Shown one piece after another: positions 9,611-23,536 of a stretch of 64,000 nucleotides of DNA. This DNA comes from Dactylis glomerata. Lineage: Eukaryota > Streptophyta > Magnoliopsida > Poales > Poaceae. Positions within the stretch are counted from its first letter, which is position 1. Each line of letters opens with the position of its first letter. The position numbers were made by a program, and so were the translations under genes. Under the pieces are notes generated by a model, which saw nothing but the letters and a program-made list of their open reading frames with translations, was not told the origin of the DNA and searched no databases. Location of the stretch: contig QXEO01001135.1 in NCBI GenBank assembly GCA_007115705.1, forward strand, positions 248,001 to 312,000. The letters are read 5' to 3'.

Positions 9611-12600
9611 TGTAACACCCTATTTTCTGTAACCCTGTTTAAGTAGTGCTTAGTGGGCCAAAAATGAGGGCCAACAAAAAACTTTTTGAGCAACCCTCTG
9701 GAAGTACTATTTCTTGCTTGTTGGTCCTGGTTGTTATGTTATTGATGTCTGTTTAAGTTGCTTGTTGAGCACTATTGTGAACCAATAAAATCCTTGTGCC
9801 CTTGTGGTCATGCCTTTATTTATCCTTCTAGCTATTTCTCCAAGACCATTATCTTGGCAACCTCTCTTTTACTCAAATTATTTTATTTGTCCAAAATAAG
9901 TGCCAAGATTTATCTTTGAGACAAAGCTTTTATCAAAGCTAAGTATTTACAAAATTATCTGGACCTACAATGTAGAGTGGTCCCACTATTTTACAAACTT
10001 ATGTTCTGTTGATATTTATAAGAGGATTTCAAACACCTTTAAGAAAACTTTCGAAAGGAGATGCTATGTCTCCACTAGTTTCTGAAAAGTCTACAAAAAG
10101 CTTTACTCCTTCATTTCAAACTCTTTTCTACTTGACCATGGCATGATCATCATTGAGCACTTGATTCAATCATTATTTCTGGTAATGCTAGATTAGCTGC
10201 AATTGATTAACCTTGTGTGGTGAGTTGACTATGTGTGACTGTTTGACTTTGATGAGTTGTTTGTGTGTGGATATAATCCTCATATAGGCCTATGGCCTAA
10301 CCAATTCAAAACACATCCATTAATATTTTGTCACATACAAATTGTTTTCATGCTATCCTTCAAATAAAACCCACCTTGTTATTTTCCTCTCAATCCAGAA
10401 TCCCTAACTCTAATGTCTTAGTTTTATCATAAGACATTAGGAACCCCATTTTGAGGAATTTTAAAACTAATCAAACTAGCCCAAGGAAGGCACCCGTGGT
10501 GTTATTAGAATCATCTTCATCCAACCATAAAGAGGTTTCACTCTAGTTTAGAAAAATCATCTCTTGTAGACATTTCATCAAACACCTAGTGTGCAGACTA
10601 TCTTAGTGTCTGTTAGCAGATTCAGTTTTCTGATGCTTATATTAAGCTCATCTACCCTATCCATGGCAATGTACCTTCCTAGGACTCATCTTTGATGTAT
10701 ATCCTTCCATTCTTTCCATTACCACTTAGTCATTTGAGGTCATCTGCTACTTGCTCTAATCCTGTTTCTGACCCTAATCAAATCACTGACCATTTGACTA
10801 TTATGAGATGCACTTTTGTTACCACTTTTAAACCTTGAAATAAAATGTTCAGAGACCATTCTTTGACCTATTCCTCTTATTTTTGATCTACTCTAACTAC
10901 CTATGCACTTGCATGTGCATCTTGAGGTATGCCACCTATTCATGTGACTAGGTTTTGAACCCTAGTCAAAACTGATTTCACTTTCTAGTTTTCCTTGGTC
11001 ATCTTGGTAATTTGTTAGCACTCGTCATAAAATCTTTCCCCAAATTCACCTCCTCTCTACTAGCATGTGGAAATGCTATTCATGCTCAATATCACTCTTC
11101 TCCATCAAAATGACAATCCCCTTATCTCATCTTTCTTATTCAACAAAATGCATATGAATGGTAACCATGTTATTTCATGCTCTTTTCTTCTCATCAAGTA
11201 AACTTTAAAACCTTCTACCATGCTACCCCATTCCTATAGGATCCTATGGAACCAAAACCCTAGTTGCCTACTTTCAAAATTCTCCAGGATATTGTCTAAT
11301 ATTGTTTAGTGGGCAAACTTTCAAAATACAAATGTTGGCGACCAATTCTATTATGCTAATTTGCCCAATCCTTACCCAACTTTCTCTCCACCTCTCTAAT
11401 CCATCTATGCATGCATCTCACTAGAGGAGTTAATTTTCTTTAACTCAAGAATCCAAATTTTGAAAACATGCATGCATTCATCTCCATTATACATCTCAAG
11501 CATTCAAATTCTTGTGAAACCTAACCAAAACCACCACCATGACCTCCACAGCAATCTCACCACCCTCTGGCCGAATTCCACTATAGCAGCCCCTCTCCAT
11601 TGTCCTTTAGTGCTTGGAAGGAGAAGAAAAGGGGTCTATGCCACCAAATTGACTATCATTAGAAAAATGCATGCAACAGCTTGCTCCTCTGTTCCTAGCC
11701 AACCAAGACACTCCCTGGACCCCCTGGACCCTCTCCACCATCCCTCTTCCCCAACCAGAGCCTCCCCATGAGCCCCACAAGCCCAAACCGACCTAACCCT
11801 ACCCTCTCTGTTTTATAAGGCCCCCAAGCCCCACAGCCCCTCACGAGACACTCATTCCACTCCTCTGTCATCCCTCTACCACTCCCTGAGCCCCGAAACT
11901 CAAGCCTCGAGCTGTGTTGTGCAGGAGGGCAAACTCCATGAATCGGTGCTATGAGCAAGCGGGGAAGAACGACGCCGATCCAGACCCCCTCCTCCCTCTC
12001 TTTTTTCTTGAATGGTCATCTCTCAACCTCAGCAACCTAACCCCACCCTTATTCTGGATCCAGGAGCGCCTGGGAGTGGACCTCGTCGAGCTCAAAAGTC
12101 ATCGCCCTCGGCCCGATGCACGGTTCATCATTCCGGGGTCTGACCCACCTTTCCCGCCCACCGTTGAGATCGCCGTCCTCCGCCGCGTCGCCTAGACCGC
12201 CCGCCGTCGCTGCGGAGGTCCTCCAGACGAGCCGCCGGACCCTCCCAGACCTGACCTAGGGTTTCCGCCCATGTCCCTGCAGCCAGAGGTAGGAGACGAC
12301 GGAGAACCGTCGATCTCGACTAGATCAGACGGCTGGCGTCGCCCCATACCGATTCGGCCTGCCCGGTCACTGGTAGGCGGGCCCGGCTGGTCAGCGCTTT
12401 AGGCCAGCCTCCTGCGCGCCCCTGTGCCGATCTGGGCCGGCCCAATTCCGTCCGGTCCAGATCTGTTGCATGCGGCCCGCAACATTTTTTTTAGAAACAA
12501 ATCTTTAAACTTTGTTTTGTGCTGCTAAGTTACAAAATTCATATCCTGGTCTCTAAGCATCCAAAAATAGTGATTCAAATTTTACTGAGCTCCTTGCTAC

Positions 12601-15116
12601 CAGATCTATCCATTGATAGTGCGTGCATAATTTTTAATGTTGTGTAAAATATCTGTGAATTAAATGAGTAGATCTAGTGGCTTTTCATTCAAAAATCCAA
12701 ATCTGGAGTTTTGTATATTGAAATGGAGGTTGTATGGAGGTGCATGAGGAACTTGTTTTGCTATTTGAGGATGTACAGTTCTCCTGCAGTAATTATTCTA
12801 GTGCTTATGGTAAATGGCATTATTTGATTTATGGTTTTATGTAGGCATACTGTTTTGGGGTGATTCAAACTTCTAAGTGTTATGCATTACTGTAGCTTTC
12901 TAAATTGACCTCTGGTGTAATTTTAGGAGTTACAGAAAGTTTTTAGGATTTATTTTGCTTTTCTAGTAGTAATTGTGAATAGGAAATTCACTATAATTCA
13001 ACCCTAACCCATTTTGGAATGATTCCAATTGGGTTGTCTTTATAAACTTGTTAGCTATCTGGTGCTATGCTGGTTGATAGGTTTTGATCAAGTTTGATGC
13101 CTGCATGATGTTTGTGTTGAGTATAGGGATGTTTACTACTAGAAATTGTTTTCCCTATTAATATAGTAGCCTTACTTTTATAAGGTGAAATCTTATTTTA
13201 GATTCTAAACATGTTTGTTTCTGATACTCTTTGATTATGTGATGTTGAGTGATGAAGTGCTTGTGACTTGTGTACGCATGTATGCTCATTGTGTGCTTTT
13301 ATTTTTCCGGCGATAGATTCAAACGACGAGTGTGCGGAGGAGGGAGAGGTCTTTGAATATCACGAAGAAGGAGCTCAGGGACAAGCCACTTAAGGCAAGC
13401 CATCTACTTGTTGCATATCTGAATCCTACTTTTACACTTTGCATTGCTTATTCTTGCTTTCCTAATTATGCATATTTTCTATATTGCTATTATTCTCTAT
13501 ATAGCAATAGTTGACGACTTAGCTCCACAAGTCGACTGGATATCATCTATGAAGATGACACCCTTGACACCTATTCAACACCTTTATATTAGAGGCTTGA
13601 TGGCTAGCATCAAAGTCTTTGGGAAACTTGTAGTGGAGCCAAAAACTCTAGGATGGGAAAACTCTCGGGAAAGTTTCGAAAATGATTTCGAAAACCTTGG
13701 AGTAGTACTTACTCCACTGAAATGTCTTATAAATGATTTTTGGGACAAATGGAATTGGGATATGGAAGGAAAGGAGTTGGTGGTTTATAAAAGACATTGG
13801 TGTTTCTTTGTAGTCGCTCGAAGCAATTACCCCGTGCAACCACATTACCCTGGAATGGGACGGGGCTTAGCTTGAAGTTTATCCATTTTAGTGCGGGAAG
13901 CCTCGTACTATATAAGGGTCTGTAGGACCCCAGAATCCAGGTTGTCGCAAGTGGTGGGCAATAGTGTAGCGGGCCCACCAATAGGCTACCCGTCCGGAAG
14001 ACACTTGGGTTTCTCCCGCCGTGGCACTGGAACTACGCTCGATGGAGGTAGACGGCCAGGGTTTGCCGGGGATGTATACTCCACAGGGTAGGCTCCCATA
14101 CTAAGATGGATGGATGGAAGGCTATGATCGATTATCCGAACCCCGCATACTTGTGTATGACGGTCCGTGGTGGTATCCCGGCGGATTTATCGGATGGTGT
14201 GGGTAAAGTGTACAACCTCTGCAGAGTGTAAACCTATTCGATTAGATGAGTCCTCGGTCATGGACAGTTGTGAAGATCACTACATTGCCCAATGTCAGGT
14301 TTTGGATTTATAAAGTGGTTTTCTAGAAAACTGGAGAAAGGTGCTGGACGGAGTACTCGGAGGGTACTGCCATGGCATGGTTATGGTTCGGAGTATTTGT
14401 AGGGTACTACCGAGGGAATGGAGATGGTCATGTGTGATTGACCTGGTTTTATAAAGGAAGGTGGTCATGTTTGATTGACCACCGGCTCTCCTCTTGAAAC
14501 TGAGTTTCCCCTCCCTAGAGCCTTTACTAAAAATGCTTTATAAAAACTCTTCTTTAATAAGGATATAGAGATGTCGTATGACATGCTATATCGACAAGAG
14601 AAACTTTGATATAGAGATGTCATATGACATGCCATATCGACACGAGAAACTATAGTTAGAATAGAGCAGCTAGCCTTGAACCATTTCCCTTGCTACAGCC
14701 AAACTGCATGTCAACACTTCCTCTTAGATGGTTTGCGAGTACAATTCAAATGTACTCACGGCTTTGTCCCTGGCTATTAACTTGGTCAGATTATGAAGAA
14801 GGTTATGAGGATGATGGTGAGGAGTTCGACGACGCCGGTGCGAACTAGGAACGTCTCCCAGTCAGTTGCCTGTAGGGTAGTAGGCATGACTTGGGTCATC
14901 AACACTGCTTGGTATCCGCTGCTTAGTTATAGGCTTGCCCTGCGTGGCAATATCACGCTTGGTCATGTGACCAATTGTAAGAATACTATTCGATATTGTA
15001 AAGGATGATGTAATTCTATTATCAACTCGGATATGTCGATTCACGACACACTGATCATGGGATCGTGAATTGTATGCATATCGGGTATTCCGGATGGGTA
15101 ATCCGGGGTCCCCACA
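9611..15116 (+). repeat. Element B 5' LTR
   Basis: The LTR begins TGTAACACCC and ends GGGGTCCCCACA, 5,506 bp. A TATA candidate (TTTTATAAGG) lies at 11811-11820, followed by a CCC-rich and then GC-rich stretch (about 11820-12480) that may be the transcribed R/U5 leader. A duplicated hairpin lies at 14562-14638. The many short ORFs here are not coding: the same ones recur in the 3' LTR and carry no recognisable domain. Confidence 0.93.
14562..14638 (+). repeat. Tandem pair of hairpins in element B 5' LTR
   Basis: Two 31-nt units (14562-14592 and 14608-14638), 46 nt apart, each pair GATATAG with CTATATC and ATGTC with GACAT around a 4-nt loop. The second unit has a CTATATC to CCATATC change. 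The same pair occurs in the 3' LTR at 25086-25162 and, inverted, in both LTRs of element F. Confidence 0.75.
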
Positions 15117-17416
15117 GAGTTGGTATCAGAACCATCCTGACTGTAGGAGACCTTAGTTAGCATGGGCGTTAGATAGGAAATTAAAATTTTGCTAAAACTA
15201 TTTTCAAAGGTTATTTCTTCTAGGTAGCCAATAGTACGGTTTATACCTTACTTACCCTTTCGAAACTTCTAATCTTACCTCTCTAATTTTTCAAGGATTT
15301 TAAAGATTTTACTCTCTTGTCTTTCCCACTTCAAATTTAAATAATGGACGTTATACCCCAATTAGACCTGAAGCTTAGCGAAACAAGATGGAGCAAATAT
15401 TTAGAAGGACGTCTTCAAATCTCTCCTACTACAAAGGAAGAAGAGTGCTGCCAAATATTTTGCCTTTGGTTGATACCAATGGCTCTGTCAAGAAGTTGAC
15501 CTTGTTCCTCCCTGGACTCGCACTTTTGCAGTCGCCAAGGACCAGGTACTCAATTGCTTGACTAGAAAGTTTTAGGCCTGTCACGAGACATTGCCACATA
15601 TGGGGAACTTCAATGACCCTTCCGAAGACCTCACATCCATGTGATGCAAGACAAGAAGACCTGCAAATCTGCACTTCCCAACTCTACATCGACAATTCAA
15701 CACCACTACAGCTTCACCAGAACCGTCATCAAATTTCAGCTGAAGCCGGAAAACATAAAATAAAGGAGTCAACGACTACGACCAACATGCCCCTAGGATG
15801 TATAGGACTAACCCCGAATATCGCGAGTTGATAGGCATCATTGGTACTTGAAGTACCTCGTGTGATTCCTGCAATTGTTTGTTGTTTGCCTTGTGTGTTC
15901 TTGATGTGTTACAGTTGCTTGGTGTGTTTCTTGAGTTTGTAATGCTACCTTGTGATTGTGTTTGTTTTTGGCCTCTTGGCCTTAAAAACCTTCTGGTGTG
16001 TAAAAGAACATTGGTTAGGAAACCTCTCTCCCTACTGTGTGTTCCCTCTTATCTATTTATGTCAGCTCAAGTAACATAGTTATGTTAGCAATAAAATGCT
16101 AACTCTAACCTAGGAAATAGTGGAAAATAACTCTTCTCGCAACACATGCCCAAGATCCGACGCAACAATATTTGCCACGTGCTTCAAGCTTCGTCAAGAC
16201 CTCTTTGCAACGTCAAGGAAGCAGAAGACAGGCTCGCCTGGACTACAAAGGACTTCAAGGAGACAAGGACTTCACTAACTCGAATCGCCTAAACTTAAAT
16301 CTGGAGTTTCGCTAACATTGATGATACTCTCTTAACACCCCAACACTTGCTAATCTTCTAACAAGCCAACTAACATGGAGCATGTAAATATCAAAGCCAA
16401 GCCTAACTTTCGAAGATCAACCTGTTATCTTCACTTGAAGCCTGAAGACTCACGTGCTTGATCTCCACGGAGCAAATAGAAGAATGAAGACTCTCCAAAA
16501 TCAGGCCATCAATGTCGACTCTACATTTAGGAAGTATCAATGGAGCTAGCAACGAGAAGAAGTGAAGACTTTTCTAACTAACTCACTTACTCGATCAAAA
16601 TTTTATGGGTTTGAAAGCAAAACTGACTTATGCCCCGGGTAGGAATCCACATAAAGATTTCTCGGAAGATAAAGTCAACTCAAGGTATCCCAATATACCT
16701 CAAGATCCTCAGGGCTACAAGAAAATGGAGGAGCAAGAAGATCTTTAATGATCATTGACTACTTGAAGACCCACCATTGGGGTGCGCCGCCACCTGAAGT
16801 GATTTCAGCTTAATCACAAGACAACCCAGAAGAATGGTTCCTACTAGGACTAACCTGCTCCTTGGTAGTTGGGAAGCGTAGGGGACTAAGTCAACAAATT
16901 TGGCGTGCCTACCCAGATCGAAGAATAAAAGCTCTTGTCTACCATCCTCAGTGGACTGCAAGATCGAGATTAAAAGTCCACACCAACATCAAGCTTCAAG
17001 ACGCAACACCAAGGGTTGAAGACTCCACCAATATACATGAAGGAAGCGACAACCCCAAGATAGCAAAAGCTACCCGAGAAGCCTCGACCCTTCAAAGACC
17101 TCAATCACGAGTTGAAACCCTCCTAACTCTCGCAGAATCTTTTCGGGCATACTAGATAGCCTAACCCCGCTAACCTTAAAGGTGTCCTGACAAGATTTCG
17201 ATAGGATACTTTCGGCAACATCAACTCTTCAGCCATCAACTTTACCAAATGAAGACGATCTACACCTTCGGCAAAAACAATTCCTTGATGCAACTCAGAT
17301 TTTCACCGGTGAGTTGGAAGAGCAACCGTTGAGGCCTAACTCTAACTTAGTCTCACCACCTCTTACTTCTATGCTTAGGAATCTTGGGACGAGATTCTGT
17401 TTAAGGGGGGAAGAGC
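15117..17416 (+). other. Element B interior, no recognisable protein
   Basis: The segment contains the primer-binding site TGGTATCAGAACC at 15121-15133 (one mismatch to the initiator tRNA-Met complement), a leader closely similar to that of F up to about 15175, and the polypurine tract at 17400-17416. A 51-codon ORF starts at ATG 15344 (to 15499); its position matches the start of the extra ORF of F but I see no clear protein similarity. Nothing else is supported as coding. Confidence 0.75.
17379..17416 (+). other. Element B pre-PPT hairpin and polypurine tract
   Basis: GAATCTTG and CGAGATTC (17379-17397) form an 8-bp stem with one G-U wobble and a 3-nt loop, 19 nt before the 3' LTR. TTTAAGGGGGGAAGAGC follows as the polypurine tract. 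The same layout is found in elements E and F. Confidence 0.8.
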
Positions 17417-20400
17417 TGTAACACCCCATTTTCTGTAACCCTGTTTAAGTAGTGCTTAGTGGGCCAAAAATGAGGGCCAACAAAAAACTTTTTGAGCAAC
17501 CCTCTGGAAGTACTATTTCTTGCTTGTTGGTCCTGGTTGTTATGTTATTGATGTCTGTTGAAGTTGCTTGTTCAGCACTGTTGTGAACCAACAAAATCCT
17601 TGTGCCCTTGTGGTCATGCCTTTATTTATCCTTCTAGCTATTTCTCCAAGACCATTATCTTGGCAACCTCTCTTTTACTCAAATTATTTTATTTGTCCAA
17701 AATAAGCGCCAAGATTTATCTTTGAGACAAAGCTGTTATCAAAGCTAAGTATTTACAAAATTATCTGGAACTACAATGTAGAGTGGTCCCACTATTTTAC
17801 AAACTTATGTTCTGTTGATATTTATAAGATGATTTCATACACCTTTAAGAAAACTTTCTAAAGGAGATGCTATGTCTCCACTAGTTTCTGAAAAGTCTAC
17901 AAAAAGCTTTACTCCTTCATTTGAAACTCTTTTCTACTTGACCATGGCATGATCATCATTGAGCACTTGATTCAATCATTGTTTCTGGTAATGCTAGATT
18001 AGCTGCAAATGATTTACCATGTGTGGTGAGTTGACTATGTGTGACTGTTTGACGTTGATGAGTTGTTTGTGTGTGTGGATATAATCCTCATATAGGCCTA
18101 TGGCCTAACCAATTCAAAACACATCCATTAATATTTTGTCACATACAAATTGTTTTCATGCTGTCCTTCAAATGAAACCCACCTTGTTATGTTCCTCTCA
18201 ATCCAGAATCCCTAACTCTAATGTCTTAGTTTTATCATAAGACATTAGGAACCCCATTTTGAGGAATTTTAAAACTAATCAAACTAGCCCAAGGAAGGCA
18301 CCCGTGGTGTTATTAGAATCATCTTCATCCAACCATAAAGAGGTTTCACTCTAGTTTAGAAAAATCATCTCTTGTAGACATTTCATCAAACACCTAGTGT
18401 GCAGACTATCTTAGTGTCTGTTAGCAGTTTCAGTTTTCTGACACTTATATTAAGCTCATCTACCCTATCCATAGCAATGTACCTTCCTAGGACTCATCTT
18501 TGATGTATATCCTTCCATTCTTTCCATTACCACTTAGTCATTTGAGGTCATCTGCTACTTGCTCTAATCCTGTTTCTGACCCTAATCAAATCACTGACCA
18601 TTTGACTATTATCAGATGCACTTTTGTTACCACTTTTAAACCTTGAAATAAATTGTTCAGAGACCATTCTTTGAACTATTCCTCTTATTTTTGATCTACT
18701 CTAACTACCTATGCACTTGCATGTGCATCTTGAGGTATGCCACCTATTCATGTGACTAGGTTTTGAACCCTAGTCAAAACTGATTTCACTTTCTAGTTTT
18801 CCTTGGTCATCTTGGTAATTTGTTAGCACTCGTCATAAAATCTCTCCCCAAATTCACCTCCTCTCTACTAGCATGTGGAAATGCTATTCATGCTCAATAT
18901 CACTCTTCCTCCATCAAAATGACAATCCCCTTATCTCATCTTTCTTATTCAACAAAATGCATATGAATGGTAACCATGTTATTTCATGCTCTTTTCTTCT
19001 CATCAAGTAAACTTTAAAACCTTCTACCATGCTACCCCATTCCTATAGGATCCTATGGAACCAAAACCCTAGTTGCGTACTTTCAAAATTCTCCAGGATA
19101 TTGTCTAATATTGTTTAGTGGGCAAACTTTCAAAATACAAATGTTGGCGACCAATTCTATTATGCTAATTTGCCCAATCCTTACCCAACTTTCTCCCCAC
19201 CTCTCTAATCCATCTATGCATGCATCTCACTAGAGGAGTTAATTTTCTTTAACTCAAGAATCCAAATTTTGAAAACATGCATGCATTCATCTCCATTATC
19301 CATCTCAAGCATTCAAATTCTTTTGAAACCTAACCAAAATCACCACCATGACCTCCACAGCAATCTCACCACCCTCTGGCCGAATTCCACTGTACCAGCC
19401 CCTCTCCATTGTCCTTTAGTGCTTGGAAGGAGAAGAAAAGGGGTCTATGCCACCAAATTGACTATCATTAGAAAAATGCATGCAACAGCTTGCTCCTCTG
19501 TTCCTAGCCGACCAAGACACTCCCTGGACCCCCTGGACCCTCTCCACCGTCCCTCTTCCCCAACCAGAGCCTCCCCATGAGCCCCACAAGCCCAAACTGA
19601 CCTAACCCTACCCTCTCTGTTTTATAAGGCCCCCAAGCCCCACAGCCCCTCACGAGACACTCATTCCACTCCTCTGTCATCCCTCTACCACTCCCTGAGC
19701 CCCGAAACTCAAGCCTCGGGCTGTGCTGCGCAGGAGGGCAAACTCCATGAATCGGTGATGTGAGCAAGCGGGGAAGAACGACGCCGATCCAGACCCCCTC
19801 CTCCCTCTCTTTTTTCTTGAATGGTCATCTCTCAACCTCAGCAACCTAACCCCGCCCTTATTCTGGATCCAGGAGCGCCTGGGAGTGGACCTCGTCGAGC
19901 TCCAAAGTCATCGCCCTCGGCCCGACGCGTGGTTCATCATTCTGGGGTCTGACCCGCCTTTCCCGCCCACCATTGAGATCGCCGTCCTCCGCCGCGTCGC
20001 CTAGACCGCTCGCCATCGCTGCGGAGGTCCTCCAGACGAGCCGCCGGACCCTCCTAGACCCGACCTAGGGTTTCCGCCCGTGTCCCTGCAGCCGGAGGTA
20101 GGAGACGACGGACAGCCGTCGATCTCGACTAGATCAGAAGGCTGGCGTCGCCCCATACCGATTCGGCCTGCCCGGTCACTGGCAGGCGGGCCCGGCCGGT
20201 CAGCACTTCAGGCCAGCCTCTCGCGCGCCCCTGTGCCAATCTAGGCCGGCCCAATTCCGTCCGGTCCAGATTTGTTGCATGCGGCCCGCAGCATTTTTTT
20301 AGAAACAAATCTTTAAACTTTGTTTTGTGCTGCTAAGTTACAAAATTCATATCCTGGTCTCTGAGCATCCAAAAATAGTGATTCAAATTTTCCTGAGCTC

Positions 20401-20805
20401 CTTGCTACCAGATCTATCCATTGATAGTGCGTGCATAATTTTTAATGCTGTGTAAAATATCTGTGAATTAAATGAGTAGATCTAGTGGCTTTTCATTCAA
20501 AAATCCAAATCTGGAGTTTTGTATATTGAAATGGAGTGAATCCAATTTTCAGTAATGCTCTGTTGTATGGAGGTGCATGAGGAACTTGTTTTGCTATTTT
20601 AGGATGTACAGTTGTCCTGCAGTAATTATTCTAGTGCTTATGGTAAATGGCATTGTTTGATTTATGGTTTTATGTAGGCATACTGTTTTGGGGTGATTCA
20701 AACTTCTAAGTGTTATGCATTATTGTAGCTTTCTAAATTGACCTCTGGTGGAATTTTAGGGGTTACAGAAAGTTTTTAGGATTTATTTTGCTTTTCTAGT
20801 AGTAA

Positions 20806-23536
20806 CTAGTTGAATGCCCGTGCGTTGCTACGGTTTTTATTTCTGGTATCTTCAGCAACATCGTGCCATAGCTTATGTTTCTTTCGAACCTTAAGTATGT
20901 TTTGTTCCGTCCATGATCTACGGAACCAAATCATTTATCGAAATATGGTCATACAAAAATGCATCGAAAGAAGAATGTTAATTCTTTTGATCGTGTAAAA
21001 CCTGGTGATGTTTCGTTCCAGATTAAATATATTATCTATCCAAACTTTATGATCTCCATAGGCACACACGGTCACACGGAGATACGACAGCATGTACCTG
21101 CATAGATGCACTTGTAGCGCCTGTGGATGAGTCCAACGCTCTGAAATTATACATCTAAAAATAAAATAAAATAAAAACCTTAGCACCGTTTCTCTGGCCA
21201 TGTAGACGGGCCAAACGATCATCTCTTTCCTCTATCTCTTCCGACCGCCTCATCCCTCTCTCAGTGGCCTTGCCTTGCCAAATCCCCTGTGCCGGAATGC
21301 TGCCGCCGTTGAGTCTCTTCGTAAATTTCAGCGACCGCGCTCTCCCCTCCTGTCTCATCTAGTCCCCGGCGCCCCACAGCTGCCGCCGGCGGGCTGCGGC
21401 CTCCCTTTCCGCCTTGCCGATCCCCACCTCATGGAGGCTCCACGGAGTGGTCTCCATCGCTGGAGGCGGTGAGGAAGCAACAAGATCTTGGAGGGAGAGG
21501 AGCCTGATCTGCCGGACAGGCTGCTGCAGTGACCAGGTTGAACATGGCAGGTACTGTAACTCTTACCTCGCATCACAGTCGCATCTGCCCTGATGATATT
21601 TTCCCCTTGTCTGACTCACACGTCTACCTGTATCGATTTGGTGCAGGCAAACAACCCCATATTTTTTTGCTCCTGTAGTGTCCTTCGAATGTTTACTGCA
21701 AATGAGGTTGGATGTTTATTCTGTTAAGAGGTTTTATTTTGAGGAAATTTGTTCGTTGTGCAGAGCTCCCTACCTACGGTTGTTTGATCTTGATTCCATT
21801 AAATTTGTTGCCTAAAGTCTCGTATGATTGTTCATTTTCATTTTTCTCTTGCTACAGATTGTACGGATCATGCACTTGTTAAGCATATAACAAGGTCAGT
21901 CTACTGACAATCTGACAGCTTTCTGCATCTTAGGGTGTACTTAATAGCATTGCTTCTAACAGTCGATTCACTTGTTTTATAGAGGAGAATGGATAGGGGA
22001 TTTCAGTAAAAAAAAAGGAAGTGGCTTATGTAGGGTAAGCACGGAGAACTGGCAATATATTACAACATTTTCTATTTAACGGCAGAAGCAAATTAATCTT
22101 GAAAAATCCAGGTACTGTACCAGCGACATCATCTTCTTTAGAAAAGTAACCGGTGAAGCTACTTTACCAGTGACAAACTCGGTCGTTTATAATTAGTATG
22201 TCCAAGATTGTAGAATCAAACACTTATTTAAAATGCATTGATCCTTTCATCATAATTTGTTTGAGAGAAGATAGTTTAGCTGTGGTCAAATCAAATGGAA
22301 AGCAGGGAAAAATAATAAATCATGACACCCTTTCATGTATTTTTCTTTTCAAACGTGCTTGGTGTATGTAAGAGTTCTGACTGATTCGGAATTTCCATGT
22401 GAACACCGACGTAACATAAGCATTCTAGTCTGACATCCTTTTGAGTCTATCAAAAGTGTATGCTCATATATTAATTCATGCTTTCTATATTTTTATCAAC
22501 ACGTACATATGCTCACTTGATTAGCCACATCTTTGTTTTATTTTCCACATCTTCTCGTTTCCTCTGCACTTTTTTGGCCACCATGCTCGCCATAGTGAAA
22601 TAAAGACAAATTCTCCACCGCTTACAGTCTATTTGATCCTCAACAGTTATAATTTTGCCAATCTCATTGTAGGTTTACATGTCTTGAGCAATTTACTTGC
22701 TTTTAAATATCCATCTCCTTTTCATGGTATATATGCTAATCAAATCTACCGTTTTATTATAATTCTATTTTCATTTGTTATAATCATTATTTCCATCTAT
22801 ATATATGCATAGTTCTGGTTTGCAGGTTTTGGCACCGACGCAATGTTATGTCCACGAGTAACAGAGGACAGGAAATAGTTAGGTTTTAGAAGCTTCACCT
22901 GAGATAGTTGTTGTAAAGAAGCAAAAAGGTTGATCTTCAGTGCTGCCTCTTGCCTCGGTCGGGACGAGCTGCTGCCTCCTTCCACAGGGGCGCAGAGGTG
23001 ATTCCTACCCTAGCAGTAGGGTGGCTTTGGTCCAAGGCGTTGTCGTCCAGACTCGAGAGGAATCACGGCTCACTACATCGTGCTTAGTTTGGTTTGATTT
23101 TGATCGTGAGAGCTTGTGAACTGGTAGATGTTTGCTGTTGGCAGGGTCATGAACCTGACTCGTTGAAGAAGGTGACGGAGTAGCAGGTGGCGGTATGGTT
23201 CTTGGCTGCAAGGTGGCGATCTGGTTCATTGTTGCAAGATGGCGAGTTGGCGATCTGCAGCAACTTAGAAGTGAGATGGCGAGTTTTGGGACATACTGAT
23301 TTATATAATGGGTAGGCGGGCATGATTGGCTTCCCGCGCGTGATTAACTTGGGCGCGATTGGCTTCCTTTTATGTCCTAGCGTTATTATTGGCTGGCAAC
23401 CTTGTATGACCTGGGCGTGATTGGCTGGCTACCTTAATTATGCGGTGTAGTTTTTTTTCTTAGGGGTATTTTGGGAAGTAAAATGTTTTAACCAAAAGTG
23501 GCTTCACCATCGCCAACTGGAATCCTATAGTAAAGA
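20806..23536 (-). mobile_element. Non-autonomous Helitron inside element B 3' LTR
   Basis: Comparison with the other LTR of B gives the exact insertion: GTAGTAA at the left joins TTGTGA at the right, with no target duplication. On the minus strand the insert begins TCTTTACTATAGG, ends CATTCAACTAG, and sits between A and T. Just before the CTAG end, CCGT and ACGG can pair around AGCAACGC, the expected 3' hairpin. These are the defining Helitron features, and the CGTAGCAACGCACGGGCATT terminus is one I know from grass genomes. No Rep/helicase is visible in 2,731 bp. It appears to carry captured exons on the plus strand (next entry). Confidence 0.88.
21544..22034 (+). pseudogene. Candidate captured host-gene exons within the Helitron
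   Basis: Three short exons join in frame through GT-AG introns: 21544-21550 (ATGGCA plus G), 21858-21894 and 21983-22034. The donors are GGTACTG, GGTCAGT and GGTAAGC, and the acceptors are GCTACAG and TTTATAG. The joined frame is 32 codons, beginning MADCTDHALVKHITRG and including two Trp/Gly-Asp positions, and ends at a donor. A GC-rich stretch at about 21190-21540 upstream resembles a 5' UTR. I do not recognise the parent gene. The frame runs against the Helitron orientation. It could still be chance, since the exons are short. Confidence 0.4.
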
